Assembly (NCBI GenBank): GCA_004357385.1
Contig: SMWF01000061.1
Coordinates: 45,747-109,746, forward strand
DNA from: Gammaproteobacteria bacterium
Lineage (GTDB): Bacteria > Pseudomonadota > Gammaproteobacteria > Pseudomonadales > Azotimanducaceae
Length of the DNA stretch: 64,000 nt
Direction: 5' to 3'
Positions 9,535 to 19,018 of the stretch are shown here, piece after piece. A program made the translations under genes and the position numbers. Every line of letters starts with the position of its first letter. Position 1 is the first letter of the stretch. A model generated the notes under the pieces. The model did no database searches, was not told the origin of the DNA, and saw only the letters and a program-made list of their open reading frames with translations.

Positions 9535-10704
9535 TCAATCCCGGCGCAGATGTTCCGACACCGCGATCGGACTCGGGTAGCGGAATATCACCAGGTAGGT
9601 CGACAGCAGGAACGTCAGCACCGTGGCGCCCTGCAGAATGTGGGAGGCTTCCTCCGAGATCAGCGCGAGGCTGGTGGCCAGGTAGGCGACCAGCAGCGAG
9701 AACTCACTGGCCTGGCCGAGGCGCACGCCGGTTTCCCAGGCGACGTTCGACGGCTCCCCGCGCCAGCCAAGCAACGCTCGGAAGACCATGGGCTTCACGG
9801 CAACCAGTACGACCGCCAACAGCAGCGTAGGAAAGAGCACGTCCATCAGCAGCCACATGTCGATGGCCGCCCCGGCGGAAAAGAAGAACAGCACCAGAAA
9901 GAAGTCGCGTAGTGGCCTCAGGCTCTCGGCGATGTACTGGGAGATGGGGCTGGTCGCGAGCGCGACCCCGGCGATGAATGCCCCGATCTCGAAGGACAAG
10001 CCCAGATACTGAGCGGCGGTGGCCACCCCCAGACACCAGCCAATCGCGGCCAGGAATATGAATTCGTGGAACGCGTCAAAGCGATGAATCAGCGGAAGCA
10101 CCACGAAGCGCACCGCCACAAAGGCGCCGCCCGCCAGCAGTGGCAGGGCGGCGAGCACTCGACCCACGCTGAATATGACCTGCTCCGGGTCATCCTGTAA
10201 CCCGGTCATCATGATCAGCACCAGGATCGCGATGAGATCCTGGACCAGCAGCAGGCTGACCACCAGTTCACCGATGTGGCGGTGATGAAGCACCGTGGTC
10301 GGTAGCAGCTTGATACCGATGATTGTGCTCGAAAAGGTGCAGGCGATGCCCACGATCAGTGAATCGGTGGTCGAAAATCCGAACGCCAGCATCAACCCCG
10401 CGCCGCAGGCGAAAAACACCGCGCTGCTCAGTAATGCGACCAGCGTGGTCGCGCCGACCATGTTTTTCAGTTTCGAGGGTTGCAGGTCCAGACCGACCAG
10501 GAACAGCAGGAAGATGATGCCGATTTGGGAAATCTCGTTGAGCACTGCAGGGTCGGCGACCCACGCTAACCCGTGGGGGCCCAGCACACAGCCGATTGCA
10601 ATGTAGGCGACCAATAGCGGCTGCCGGGTGAACAGCGCCGCGGTCGCAAGCAACGCGGCGCCCGAAAAGATCAGAAAAAATGACTCGACGATGCCCGAGT
10701 GCAT
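9535..10704 (-). CDS. KefB/CPA2-type cation:proton antiporter (transport domain only)
   Basis: This 389-residue polytopic membrane protein belongs to the CPA2 monovalent cation/proton exchanger family. The N-terminus matches the family (LLVAYIAIGCVLGPHGL, IGIIFLLFLVGLDLQPSKLK), and SFEIGAFIAGVALATSPISQYIAESLRPLRDFFLVLFFFSAG is typical of Kef/GerN-like exchangers. There is no TrkA-N (RCK) regulatory domain after the membrane part, so it is not a full KefB/KefC. Ion specificity cannot be told. I chose the ATG at 10704 because GGGGA lies about 5 bases upstream; a TTG at 10716 is possible but less likely. Its stop is one base from the convergent acuI stop. Confidence 0.85.
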   Translation of the reverse strand: MHSGIVESFFLIFSGAALLATAALFTRQPLLVAYIAIGCVLGPHGLAWVADPAVLNEISQIGIIFLLFLVGLDLQPSKLKNMVGATTLVALLSSAVFFACGAGLMLAFGFSTTDSLIVGIACTFSSTIIGIKLLPTTVLHHRHIGELVVSLLLVQDLIAILVLIMMTGLQDDPEQVIFSVGRVLAALPLLAGGAFVAVRFVVLPLIHRFDAFHEFIFLAAIGWCLGVATAAQYLGLSFEIGAFIAGVALATSPISQYIAESLRPLRDFFLVLFFFSAGAAIDMWLLMDVLFPTLLLAVVLVAVKPMVFRALLGWRGEPSNVAWETGVRLGQASEFSLLVAYLATSLALISEEASHILQGATVLTFLLSTYLVIFRYPSPIAVSEHLRRD

Positions 10705-10746
10705 GAATGTCCCCAAGATTCCGGGAACATTATGACAGTAACGAGA

Positions 10747-11232
10747 TCAGGAACGGGCGACGCGGCGGTAGGCGGGCTCCGGTGTGATGACTGAGCCCTG
10801 ATAGGTGGTCCGTTCGACCTCGAGCGCGCGGCGCGCAATGGCGAGATCGGAATCGTCCCTCATCAGATACGAATCGAAACCGCAGCGGTGCATGTAGTGC
10901 ACGAGATCTTCGTGAACCGAGCCGGCTGCACGCAGTTCGCCGCGAAAGCCGAACCGGGAGCGAAGCAGGACAGCCAGCGAGAGGCCACGACCGTCGGTAA
11001 ATGCGTCGAACCGGATGGCAATCAGCGCGAGTGTCGGGATGACCTCCGCGAATTCTGCTGGTTCGGCATCCACGTCCAGCCACACGCCGCTGTCCGCGGG
11101 TAGCACGTCGCGGTGCGCAAGCCAATAGGCGAGCGGGTAGATGGCGGGTCCGGCAACGGGCGAGGGGGCGTCGGCGTCCACCCACGTCCGGTCCTCGGCA
11201 ACGATACCGTCGGCGCTAAGCAGCTTGGCCAT
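10747..11232 (-). CDS. DUF934 protein, companion of the siroheme sulfite/nitrite reductase
   Basis: This 161-residue cytosolic protein starts at MAKLLSADGIV; the start lies inside the end of the upstream reductase gene (17-base overlap), which indicates coupling. It carries the DUF934 hallmarks VWLDVDAEPAEFA, IRFDAFTDGRGLSLAVLLR and the FGFRGELRAAGSVHEDLVHYMHRCGFDSY segment. The family is found next to cysI-type reductases in many proteobacteria and is sometimes named a putative CysH-like oxidoreductase component, but its biochemical role is not established. It may support electron delivery to or assembly of the hemoprotein (inference). Confidence 0.9.
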   Translation of the reverse strand: MAKLLSADGIVAEDRTWVDADAPSPVAGPAIYPLAYWLAHRDVLPADSGVWLDVDAEPAEFAEVIPTLALIAIRFDAFTDGRGLSLAVLLRSRFGFRGELRAAGSVHEDLVHYMHRCGFDSYLMRDDSDLAIARRALEVERTTYQGSVITPEPAYRRVARS

Positions 11233-12874
11233 AGACTTGTGCTTTGAATGGCTCCAGGCCGATGCGCCGGAAGCATTGAATGAAGGTTTCATCGCGTACC
11301 CGGCAGTCCAGGTAGACCTCGAGGATCTGTTCTATCACGCGGGTCACGTCGGCACGGGAGAACGACGGACCGAGAATCTGACCCAGCGAGGAGTCTTTGC
11401 CGGCGTGGCCCCCGATGGAAATCTGGTACCACTCGGCGCCTTTTTTGTCGACCCCGAGGATGCCGATGTGGCCCACATGATGATGACCGCAGGCGTTCAT
11501 GCAACCCGAAATGTTCAGATCGATCGGCCCCAGGTCGTGCAGGTAGTCGAGATCATCGAAGCGGCGCTGCAGTGCTTCGGCGATGGGGATCGATTTTGCG
11601 TTGGCGAGCGAGCAGTAGTCGCCGCCGGGGCAGCAGATGATGTCGTTCAAGGTGCCTACGTTTGCGGTACCCAGGCGCTGGGCGTCCGCTTCCTGCCACA
11701 ATTCGAAGAGTTTTGCTTCGGGAACATCGGGCAGCACGAAGTTCTGTTCGTGACTGATCCGGATTTCGCCCAGGCCGAACCGATCGGCCCATGCGGCCAC
11801 GGCTTCCATCTGCCGGTCCGTGACATCGCCGGGGGCGACGCCTGGAACCTTGGTGGACAGCGTGACAACCGCGTAACCCGTCTGTTTGTGCGGGTACACG
11901 TTGTTGGCAATCCAGCGACTGAACACAGGATTGGCGATGCGAGCTTCGGCCAGCGGCTGGGCGGGCGCCGGTTGCGCCGCCAGGTTCGGGCGATCGAAGT
12001 CCGCGCAGACCCGCGCCACTTCGGCTTGCGTGAGTGTGCCGGGTCCGTTTTCGAGATGGACCCATTCGGCATCCACCTCGTCGCGGAACTTTTCGGCGGT
12101 CATGGCGCGAACCAGAATTTTGATGCGTGCCTTGTATTTGTTGTCACGCCGGCCGTAGCGGTTGTAGACGCGCAGGATGGCCTCCAGGTAGGTGAGCAGG
12201 TGCTCCACGGCCAGACCCGTGCGAATCAGGCTGGCGATCACCGGGGTGCGTCCGAGGCCCCCGCCGACCTTGATGTCGAATACGGGCTCGCCCGTCGAAG
12301 CCTTGCGAACATCGATGCCGATGTCGTGCACGTCGACGGCGGCACGATCCGAGTCTGCGCCATTGACTGCAATCTTGAACTTGCGGGGTAGCCAGTCGAA
12401 TTCCGGGTGCGACGTCGACCATTGACGAATGAGTTCGCAGTACGGGCGTGGGTCTAGGATTTCATCGGCCGCCACGCCGGCGAACTGGTCGGTGGTGACG
12501 TTTCGGACGCAGCTGCCACTGGTCTGAATCGCGTGCATGTCGACTTCGGCGAGCTCTGCGAGTATGTCCGGCACTTCCGCCAGCTCCGGCCAGTTGAACT
12601 GCATGTTCTGGCGGGTGCTCAAATGGCCATAACCCTTGTCGTAGTGGCGCGAGATATGCGCCAGTTTGCGTAGCTGGGTCGAGGACAGGGTGCCGTAAGG
12701 AACGGCGACGCGAAGCATGGGCGCCAGACGCTGGATGTAGAGACCGTTGCGCAGCCGCAACTGCAGGAACTCCTCGTCGCTGAGCTTGCCGTCGAGGTAG
12801 CGTTGCGTCTGGTCGCGAAACTCCTCGACCCGCTGGCTGACGAACGCTTTGTCCAGCGTGTCATACCGATACAT
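11216..12874 (-). CDS. cysI: Siroheme / [4Fe-4S] sulfite (nitrite) reductase hemoprotein
   Basis: This 552-residue enzyme catalyses six-electron reduction of sulfite to sulfide (or nitrite to ammonia). The cluster and siroheme ligands are visible as C415-x5-C421 (CCPGGDYCSLA) and C458-x3-C462 (SGCMNACGHH). The N-terminal half-repeat holds the siroheme-binding basic segment (GHLSTRQNMQFNW) and the TSGSCVRNVTTD element. The pairing with DUF934 and the nearby sulfur genes make assimilatory sulfite reduction the likely role; the family cannot be told from nitrite reductase by sequence alone. No CysJ-type flavoprotein is present, so electrons probably come from ferredoxin or another donor. The siroheme cofactor would be made by CysG, also in this window. 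Confidence 0.9.
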   Translation of the reverse strand: MYRYDTLDKAFVSQRVEEFRDQTQRYLDGKLSDEEFLQLRLRNGLYIQRLAPMLRVAVPYGTLSSTQLRKLAHISRHYDKGYGHLSTRQNMQFNWPELAEVPDILAELAEVDMHAIQTSGSCVRNVTTDQFAGVAADEILDPRPYCELIRQWSTSHPEFDWLPRKFKIAVNGADSDRAAVDVHDIGIDVRKASTGEPVFDIKVGGGLGRTPVIASLIRTGLAVEHLLTYLEAILRVYNRYGRRDNKYKARIKILVRAMTAEKFRDEVDAEWVHLENGPGTLTQAEVARVCADFDRPNLAAQPAPAQPLAEARIANPVFSRWIANNVYPHKQTGYAVVTLSTKVPGVAPGDVTDRQMEAVAAWADRFGLGEIRISHEQNFVLPDVPEAKLFELWQEADAQRLGTANVGTLNDIICCPGGDYCSLANAKSIPIAEALQRRFDDLDYLHDLGPIDLNISGCMNACGHHHVGHIGILGVDKKGAEWYQISIGGHAGKDSSLGQILGPSFSRADVTRVIEQILEVYLDCRVRDETFIQCFRRIGLEPFKAQVYGQAA

Positions 12875-13079
12875 AGGCTTTCCGATACTGGGTGTTCAAG
12901 TACATAGGCGCCTGCCCGAAAACTGCGGAAACTTAGCAGTTGGATGCGGCCCTGAGAACTAACCAAAACGCATATCGTTAGAGTCGATGCAGGGGCCTGA
13001 ACTGGCGTTATTGGCGGTTACTTCCGGCTGGGACTCCAGCTGGGATAGAATCGCACACCGATCCGACGGAGACCCGAAC

Positions 13080-13232
13080 GTGAGCGAAAGCGAAAACCCT
13101 GCGACGAGCCCGACCCCCGAGCCCACCAAACACTGGTCGGACCGCAAAGCCGACACCGTTGGCGTGCTGGTGATATTCGCCGCCGTGGTATTGGCCGCCC
13201 TGCACTTTATTTCCGGCGGCCTCAGCTCCTGA
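13080..13232 (+). CDS. Small single-span membrane protein (50 residues)
   Basis: A GTG start at 13080, preceded by GGAG eight to eleven bases upstream, opens a 50-residue frame. The first half is polar and proline/serine-rich (SESENPATSPTPEPTKHW); the second half is a transmembrane helix (about 29-44, VGVLVIFAAVVLAALHFI) and a short tail. A TAGAAT sequence at 13046-13051 could be a -10 element. It lies between the divergent sulfite reductase and the convergent metH, with only 7 bases to the metH stop. I do not recognise the family. Coding status is supported by the ribosome-binding site and the amphipathic layout, not by homology. Confidence 0.55.
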   Translation: MSESENPATSPTPEPTKHWSDRKADTVGVLVIFAAVVLAALHFISGGLSS

Positions 13233-13239
13233 TCGGGGA

Positions 13240-16200
13240 TTAGCGCGTCTCGTAGCCCAGATTGGGACGCAACCAGCGTTCAGATTCCGCCAGATCCAGT
13301 CCGGTTCTGCGGGCGTAATCACTGACCTGGTCGCGACCGATCTTGCCGACTCCGAAGTAGCGCGCCTCGGGATGGGAGAAGTACCAGCCCGAGACCGATG
13401 CGGCGGGTAGCATGGCCAGCGTCTCGGTCAGCTCGATGCCCGTTGCAGATTCGGCCTCGAGCAGCTCGAACAACGTAGTCTTCTGCGTGTGATCCGGGCA
13501 CGCCGGGTAGCCGGGGGCGGGACGAATACCCCGATAGGACTCTTTGATCAGCTCGACGGTGCTCAGATTTTCACCGCTTGCGTAGCCCCACAGTTCGGTT
13601 CGGACACGTCGATGCAGCGCTTCGGCGAGTGATTCGGCCAGCCGGTCGGCCAGCGCTTTGAGCAGAATCGAGTTGTAATCGTCGGCATCGGCCTCGAACT
13701 GGGCTGCCCGTTGTGCGACCCCGTGACCGGTGGTGACGGCAAATCCGCCCAGGTAATCCGGAACTCCGGTGGGCGCGACGAAATCGGCCAGGCTGAAATG
13801 AGGCCCCTTTGCACCTTTCTTCGCCTGTTGGCGCAGCGCGTTGACGACGGCCATCGGATGCTTGCGCTGCTCATCGCGATACACCGTGATGTCATCCGGG
13901 CCGGTACGGTTTGCCGGCCAGAGTCCGACGACTGCGCGAGCGTCCAGCCACTCCTCCGCAACGATCTGGTCGAGCATGGCGCGGGCGTCGGCATACAGCG
14001 CGGATGCGGCCTCTCCAACCACGTTGTCCTTAAGGATGCGCGGAAATTTACCGGCCAGCTCCCAGGTCATGAAGAACGGCGTCCAATCGATTGTCTCGAT
14101 GAGCTCGGCAATGGAGAAATCGGTCAGCGTGTGCACGCCCGGACGCGCGGGGTTTGGGGGGGAGTAGCCTTCCCAGTCGAACTTCGGAGCCGCCGCGATC
14201 GCGTCGCGATAGGGCAGCAGTTCGAGCTTTGCGCTGCGTTTCTCGTGGCGCTCGCGAATCGCCTGGTACTCGTCCCGAACAGCCCCGACGAACTCCTTGG
14301 ACTTGGTCTCCGAAAGCAGTGACGTGACCACGCTGACGCCGCGAGACGCGTCGGTGACGTACACGGTGGTACCGCTGAACGCCGGTTCGATCTTGACTGC
14401 CGTATGCGCTTTCGAGGTGGTCGCGCCACCGATCAACAGTGGCAGGTCGATGTTGAGGCGTTCCATCTCCGATGCGACGTGGACCATCTCGTCGAGGCTC
14501 GGCGTGATCAATCCCGACAGGCCGATCAGGTCCGCCTGTTCAATCCGGGCGGTCTCCAGAATCTTCTCGCACGGTACCATCACGCCGAGATCGATCACCT
14601 CGTAGTTGTTGCACTGCAGGACGACGCCCACGATGTTCTTACCGATGTCGTGCACATCCCCTTTGACCGTGGCCATGACGATCTTGCCCTTGGCCCGATC
14701 GCCGGGTTGTTTCTCCGCGTCGATGAATGGGACGAGATGCGCCACGGCTTGCTTCATCACCCGGGCACTCTTCACCACCTGGGGCAGAAACATCTTGCCT
14801 TCCCCGAACAGGTCGCCGACTACATTCATGCCGTCCATCAGCGGCCCCTCGATGACCTCGATGGGCCGCTCGACTTCGAGTCGCGCTTCCTCCGTGTCGG
14901 CGACGATGAACGTGTTGATCCCTTTGACCAGCGCATGACTGAGGCGCTGGGTCACGGGCCAGCTGCGCCATTCCGGATCCTCGACTTCCACCTTGGCGCC
15001 CTTCACGTCGTATTTGGCTGCGATCTCCAGAAGGCGCTCGGTAGCGTCCGGACGGCGGTTCAGAACCACGTCTTCGACCCGCTCGCGAAGCTCGGCCGGA
15101 AGATCTTCGTACATCCCCAGCTGCCCGGCATTGACGATGCCCATGTCCAGACCGGCGCGAATCGCGTGATACAGGAACACCGCGTGAATCGCTTCGCGAA
15201 CCGCATTGTTGCCACGAAACGAGAACGACACGTTGCTCACGCCGCCCGACAAGTGGGCGTGCGGCAGATTCTCCCGAATCCATCGGCACGCTTCGATGAA
15301 GTCGCGGCCGTAGTTGTTGTGCTCGTCCATGCCGGTGCCGATGGCAAAGATGTTCGGATCGAAAATAATGTCCTGGGGCGGAAATCCGACTTTATCGACC
15401 AGCACGTCGTAGGAGCGCTGGCAGATATCGATCTTGCGCTGCAGGGTGTCGGCCTGGCCTTGTTCATCAAACGCCATCACCACCACCGCAGCGCCATAGC
15501 GAAGCGCCAGGCGTGCCTTGTCGATGAACGCCTGTTCGCCCTCCTTGAGGCTGATCGAGTTCACCACGGCCTTTCCCTGGATACAGCGCAACCCCGCCTC
15601 AATGACCTCCCAGCGGCTCGAGTCGACCATGATAGGCACCCGGCTGATATCGGGCTCTGAAGCAATCAGTTTCAGAAATCGGGTCATCGCCTCGACACTG
15701 TCGAGCATCCCCTCGTCCATGTTCACATCGATCAGCTGGGCACCGTTTTCGACTTGTTGGCTTGCGACCGCCAGCGCCTCTTCGAAGGCATCTTCCTTGA
15801 TCAGCCGTTTGAAGCGTGCGGATCCAGTGACGTTGGTGCGTTCGCCAATGTTGACGAACAGGCTGTCGTCGTCGATCACCAGCGGTTCGAGGCCGGCCAA
15901 TCGCAGATTGCGCGAAGGCTCGGTTCGCTGCCGAGGTTTCAACCCGGCGACCGCCTCACGAATGGCCTCGATGTGTGCCGGCGTGGTACCGCAGCAGCCT
16001 CCGACCAGGTTCAACATCCCGGCGCGGGCAAATTCGGCCAGAATCCCGGCCATGTAATCCGGCGTGTCGTCATAGCCGCCGAACGCATTCGGCAGACCGG
16101 CGTTGGGATGTACGCTGACGTAGGATTCGGCGATGCTCGACAACGATTCGACATGGGGGCGCAGCTGATCGGCGCCGAGTGCGCAATTCAAGCCGGTAAT

Positions 16201-16917
16201 CAGCGGCCGTGCATGTGCGATCGAAAGCCAGAACGCTTCCGGGGTCTGCCCGGACAGAGTGCGGCCGCTGGCATCGGTAATGGTTCCAGAAATCATGAGC
16301 GGCAGGCGCTTACCGGCGGCCTGATACGCCGTCTCGATGGCGAAGATCGCGGCCTTGGCATTCAGGGTGTCGAAGACCGTTTCGATCATCAGCAGATCAC
16401 TGCCACCCGCGATCAACCCTGCGGCAGCTTCGAGGTAGGCTTCGAGCAGTTCTTCGAAGCTGGTGTTGCGCGCGCTGGGGTCGTTGACGTCCGGTGAGAT
16501 GCTTGCGGTTCGATTGGTGGGGCCGATGACACCCGCCACGAAACGCGGCCATTCAGGGTCGCGGCGGGTGGCCTCGTCGGCACATTCCCGAGCCAGCAGC
16601 GCGGCGCGCTGGTTCAGTTCGGCGCAGCTGTCCTCGAGACCGTAGTCGGCCTGGGCAATGCGTGTCGCACTGAATGTGTTGGTCGAAATGATGTCCGCGC
16701 CGGCGTCGAGATAGGAACGATGGACCTCGCGCACGATCTCGGGCTGGGTGAGCGTCAGCACGTCGCCATTGCCGGCCAGCGCCAGGGGATGATCGGCGAA
16801 TCGCTCACCACGAAAGTCGTCTTCGCCCAGACCATAGGCCTGTTGCGCAGTTCCGGTCGCGCCGTCGAGCAGCACGATTCGGCATTTCAGAGCGGCGGTG
16901 AGTGGATCGGAAGACAC
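13240..16917 (-). CDS. metH: Cobalamin-dependent methionine synthase
   Basis: This 1225-residue modular enzyme transfers the methyl group of methyltetrahydrofolate to homocysteine via cobalamin; E. coli MetH is nearly the same length. Modules in order are the homocysteine barrel with zinc ligands C245 ([11 protein letters not shown]) and C308-C309 ([15 protein letters not shown]), the pterin-binding barrel ([17 protein letters not shown]), the cap, the B12 domain with the cobalt-ligating H756 in GDVHDIGKN, and the reactivation domain with [15 protein letters not shown] for S-adenosylmethionine. The start is GTG at 16917. It is divergent from nfuA. The short upstream region shows no cobalamin or SAM riboswitch that I can recognise. 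Confidence 0.98.
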   Translation of the reverse strand: MSSDPLTAALKCRIVLLDGATGTAQQAYGLGEDDFRGERFADHPLALAGNGDVLTLTQPEIVREVHRSYLDAGADIISTNTFSATRIAQADYGLEDSCAELNQRAALLARECADEATRRDPEWPRFVAGVIGPTNRTASISPDVNDPSARNTSFEELLEAYLEAAAGLIAGGSDLLMIETVFDTLNAKAAIFAIETAYQAAGKRLPLMISGTITDASGRTLSGQTPEAFWLSIAHARPLITGLNCALGADQLRPHVESLSSIAESYVSVHPNAGLPNAFGGYDDTPDYMAGILAEFARAGMLNLVGGCCGTTPAHIEAIREAVAGLKPRQRTEPSRNLRLAGLEPLVIDDDSLFVNIGERTNVTGSARFKRLIKEDAFEEALAVASQQVENGAQLIDVNMDEGMLDSVEAMTRFLKLIASEPDISRVPIMVDSSRWEVIEAGLRCIQGKAVVNSISLKEGEQAFIDKARLALRYGAAVVVMAFDEQGQADTLQRKIDICQRSYDVLVDKVGFPPQDIIFDPNIFAIGTGMDEHNNYGRDFIEACRWIRENLPHAHLSGGVSNVSFSFRGNNAVREAIHAVFLYHAIRAGLDMGIVNAGQLGMYEDLPAELRERVEDVVLNRRPDATERLLEIAAKYDVKGAKVEVEDPEWRSWPVTQRLSHALVKGINTFIVADTEEARLEVERPIEVIEGPLMDGMNVVGDLFGEGKMFLPQVVKSARVMKQAVAHLVPFIDAEKQPGDRAKGKIVMATVKGDVHDIGKNIVGVVLQCNNYEVIDLGVMVPCEKILETARIEQADLIGLSGLITPSLDEMVHVASEMERLNIDLPLLIGGATTSKAHTAVKIEPAFSGTTVYVTDASRGVSVVTSLLSETKSKEFVGAVRDEYQAIRERHEKRSAKLELLPYRDAIAAAPKFDWEGYSPPNPARPGVHTLTDFSIAELIETIDWTPFFMTWELAGKFPRILKDNVVGEAASALYADARAMLDQIVAEEWLDARAVVGLWPANRTGPDDITVYRDEQRKHPMAVVNALRQQAKKGAKGPHFSLADFVAPTGVPDYLGGFAVTTGHGVAQRAAQFEADADDYNSILLKALADRLAESLAEALHRRVRTELWGYASGENLSTVELIKESYRGIRPAPGYPACPDHTQKTTLFELLEAESATGIELTETLAMLPAASVSGWYFSHPEARYFGVGKIGRDQVSDYARRTGLDLAESERWLRPNLGYETR

Positions 16918-17077
16918 GAATCCGCGTCCGGCAGATGGTCGGGGAGCCTATGGTAGGGCACGGCAATATGAACACAACTGAAGTTCCAGAGGTTCAACGT
17001 GAGTACGGTTCATGCGCGCCACATCCCAGATCCCATGACCCTGCGATCCCCGGCTGGCGCGGCGACGCTGCATCGCC

Positions 17078-17106
17078 TAATATACCCGACTGTTTTGGTC
17101 GGGATT
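17078..17106 (+). promoter_or_regulatory. Putative IscR type 1 operator overlapping a -10 element upstream of nfuA
   Basis: Bases 17082-17106 match 22 of 25 positions of the published E. coli IscR type 1 consensus: ATA-CCC-GACT, a central G-TTTT, then GGTC-GGG. The deviations are one A-to-G in the right half-site and two bases at the right end. A TAATAT hexamer (17078-17083) resembling a -10 element abuts and overlaps the left edge, and the nfuA GTG is 11 bases beyond the box. The arrangement suits repression by [2Fe-2S]-IscR. The -35 element is not clear. Confidence 0.6.
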
Positions 17107-17116
17107 AGGCCGGCAC

Positions 17117-17707
17117 GTGGTAGAAATTTCCGAAAAGGCGCAATCCTATCTGCGGGATCTGCTCAGCGAGCAGAACGACGGCGCCGTCGGTATCCGGGTG
17201 TTCGTGGCCCAACCCGGCACGCCGCAAGCGGAAACCTGCATCGCCTACTGTCGCCCCGGCGAGGCCCAGGACGACGACGTCCCGATTCAATACGAAGGCT
17301 TCACCGCCTGGTTCGAGAAGCGCAGCGAGTCGTATCTGGTCGATGCGGTGGTCGATTTCCAGGAAGACCGGATGGGTGGCCAGCTGACCATCAAAGCGCC
17401 GAATGCGCGGACCCCCGATGTGAGCGAAGACTCCCCGATCGAAGATCGGGTCAACTACGTGCTGTACAACCAGATCAACCCGGGCCTTGCGTCCCACGGC
17501 GGCAAGGTGACTCTGGTCGAGATGGTCGAGACGGACGAAGGCCACACGGCGGTGCTGCAGTTCGGTGGGGGCTGTCAGGGCTGCGCAGCGGTCGACATCA
17601 CGTTGAAGCAGGGCGTCGAAAAATCACTGCTCGAGCAAGTTCCGGATCTGGTGGCCATCAAAGACGCCACCGACCATACGATCACGGAAAACGCCTACTA
17701 CCAGTAG
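17117..17707 (+). CDS. nfuA: Fe-S biogenesis scaffold/carrier protein NfuA
   Basis: This 196-residue cytosolic protein delivers [4Fe-4S] clusters to client enzymes and helps under oxidative stress or iron limitation. Residues 1-100 form a degenerate A-type (IscA-like) domain. The C-terminal NifU domain (about 105-190) carries the cluster-binding C153-x2-C156 in FGGGCQGCAAVD, with the conserved RVNYVLYNQINPGLASHGGKV before it. The GTG start at 17117 follows a short leader that contains the IscR-like box. Likely clients nearby include the siroheme sulfite reductase and the [4Fe-4S] APS reductase, but that is inference. The metH-nfuA proximity is also seen in Pseudomonas. Confidence 0.96.
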   Translation: MVEISEKAQSYLRDLLSEQNDGAVGIRVFVAQPGTPQAETCIAYCRPGEAQDDDVPIQYEGFTAWFEKRSESYLVDAVVDFQEDRMGGQLTIKAPNARTPDVSEDSPIEDRVNYVLYNQINPGLASHGGKVTLVEMVETDEGHTAVLQFGGGCQGCAAVDITLKQGVEKSLLEQVPDLVAIKDATDHTITENAYYQ

Positions 17708-17822
17708 GTCCCCTCGCATTTGGCCGAAGAACCTGGTCGTTGCGGCCTACGCTTGAGCGCCGCGACATCCACACGGAACCCGTGCTATTCCTCCCAGTCG
17801 ACAGCGGGCCCGAAGATGAATG

Positions 17823-18914
17823 TCAGGCCGCGTTGACGTCCTGGCTGTGACGACGACGAGCCGGTAACACATCACGCAGATCTCCGGCCAAACCAGTGAG
17901 CAGCTCCACCGTCGTATCCCAGTCGATGCACGCGTCCGTGACCGAGACGCCATAGCTCAGATTCTTCGGGTCGACCAGCTTCTGGTTTCCTTCGTGCAGG
18001 TTGCTCTCCACCATCAGGCCCATGATCGACCTGTTGCCATCGAGAATCTGGTCGCGGGCGTCACGCGCCACAAACGGCTGGCGGTTGTGATCCTTGGCCG
18101 AATTTGCATGGCTGCAATCGATCATGATATTGGCTGCGAGGCCGGCCTTGGCCAGTTCTCGTTCACAGGCGAGGATGTGTTCGCGCTGGTGGTTTGGTCC
18201 ATTGTGTCCGCCGCGCATCACGATGTGTGCATTGTCGTTGCCGCGGGTATGGATGATGGCGACCTGACCGTCGGGGCTGATGCCCAGGAACCGGTGCGGT
18301 TTGGCGACTGATTGGAGCGCATTCAGGGCGACCTCCAGGCCACCGTCCGTGCCATTTTTGAAGCCGACCGCGCAGGACAAACCCGAAGCCAGCTCTCGAT
18401 GGGTCTGGGATTCGGTGGTCCGCGCGCCGATGGCTGACCAGGCGATGACATCCTGCAGGTACTGCGGGGTAATCGGGTCGAGCGCTTCCGTGCTCAGCGG
18501 CAACCCGAGGGCGGCGAGGTCCAGCAGCAGACGGCGAGCCAGCCTGATGCCGTCCTCGACGTGGAAGGTGTCATTCAGCAGCGGGTCGTTGATCAGGCCT
18601 TTCCAACCGACCGTGGTGCGGGGTTTCTCGAAGTACGCCCGCATGACCAGCAACAACGCGCCGTCCACTTCGCGGGAGAGTTCAATTAGACGCCCGGCGT
18701 ATTCACGCGCGGCGGTTACGTCGTGAATCGAGCAAGGGCCCACCACCACCAACAGGCGGTGGTCGTCGCCGCGAATGATGGCCCGGATGGCGGCCCGTGC
18801 GCTCGCCACGGACATCTGAACGGCCGGATTGGTTGGCAGTTCTGCCTTGATGTGTTCCGGCGTCGCTAACAGCTCGTGCGCCAGTACGTTGAGATTCTCC
18901 AGTTGTCGGTCCAT
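17823..18914 (-). CDS. aroG: 3-deoxy-7-phosphoheptulonate (DAHP) synthase, class I
   Basis: This 363-residue enzyme joins phosphoenolpyruvate and erythrose 4-phosphate in the first step of the shikimate pathway. Class I marks are LVVVGPCSIHD (about residue 58), RAYFEKPRTTVGWKGLINDP, the LSTEALDPITPQYLQD segment, GFKNGTDG, MRGGHNGPNH, DCSHANSAKDH and GLMVESNLHEGNQ. The aroF/aroG/aroH isozyme type, and so its feedback inhibitor, cannot be assigned with certainty. AGGATAG sits about 6 bases before the ATG. Upstream lies an aromatic-codon leader peptide and an intrinsic terminator, so expression is probably set by transcription attenuation (see 18932-19214). Confidence 0.95.
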   Translation of the reverse strand: MDRQLENLNVLAHELLATPEHIKAELPTNPAVQMSVASARAAIRAIIRGDDHRLLVVVGPCSIHDVTAAREYAGRLIELSREVDGALLLVMRAYFEKPRTTVGWKGLINDPLLNDTFHVEDGIRLARRLLLDLAALGLPLSTEALDPITPQYLQDVIAWSAIGARTTESQTHRELASGLSCAVGFKNGTDGGLEVALNALQSVAKPHRFLGISPDGQVAIIHTRGNDNAHIVMRGGHNGPNHQREHILACERELAKAGLAANIMIDCSHANSAKDHNRQPFVARDARDQILDGNRSIMGLMVESNLHEGNQKLVDPKNLSYGVSVTDACIDWDTTVELLTGLAGDLRDVLPARRRHSQDVNAA

Positions 18915-18931
18915 CGTCTATCCTGCATGGC

Positions 18932-18970
18932 AAAAAAAACCCCGAAGGTCAACTCTGCCTCTTCGGGGTT
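18932..18970 (-). terminator. Intrinsic terminator in the aroG leader (attenuator)
   Basis: On the minus strand AACCCCGAAG (18970-18961) pairs perfectly with CTTCGGGGTT (18947-18938) around a 13-base loop. The stem runs straight into a tract of eight T (18939-18932). It ends 18 bases before the aroG start codon, so it stops transcription into aroG unless another fold forms. It lies downstream of an aromatic-codon-bearing leader reading frame, as an attenuator requires, not at the end of addA. Confidence 0.9.
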
Positions 18971-18998
18971 TCCCTGGAAGGCAGTCGCGCTGCCTTCC
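18955..18998 (-). promoter_or_regulatory. Leader stem-loop and candidate antiterminator of the aroG attenuator
   Basis: On the minus strand GGAAGGCAG (18998-18990) pairs perfectly with CTGCCTTCC (18984-18976) around a 5-base loop. The 3' arm can instead pair through CTGCCT (18984-18979) with AGGCAG (18960-18955). The second of these sits in the loop of the terminator, directly after its 5' arm. That alternative pairing would enclose the terminator 5' arm and oppose terminator formation. The layout is that of classic 1:2, 2:3 and 3:4 attenuator segments. Confidence 0.65.
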
Positions 18999-19018
18999 CA
19001 TGTTTGGGTCAAGCGGCG

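Noticed and set aside
11141..12391. A 416-codon open frame antisense to the sulfite reductase gene
   Set aside because: It lies wholly opposite a well-supported gene, has low-complexity content and no ribosome-binding site; long antisense frames are expected in GC-rich DNA.
14404..15660. A 418-codon open frame antisense to metH
   Set aside because: It mirrors the MetH coding sequence and lacks any family motif; treated as a shadow frame.
17000..17012. MetR-like site TGAGTACGGTTCA in the metH-nfuA spacer
   Set aside because: One mismatch to TGAANNNNNTTCA in a short motif; chance matches are common, and no metR is seen in the window, so it is not annotated.
16918..17116. Cobalamin or SAM riboswitch upstream of metH
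   Set aside because: The leader is short and lacks the B12-box or a SAM-type fold that I could recognise.
18932..18970. Interpretation of the hairpin with eight T as the terminator of addA
   Set aside because: It lies about 240 bases beyond the addA stop, after a leader frame rich in Trp/Tyr codons and directly before aroG, so an attenuator explains it better.
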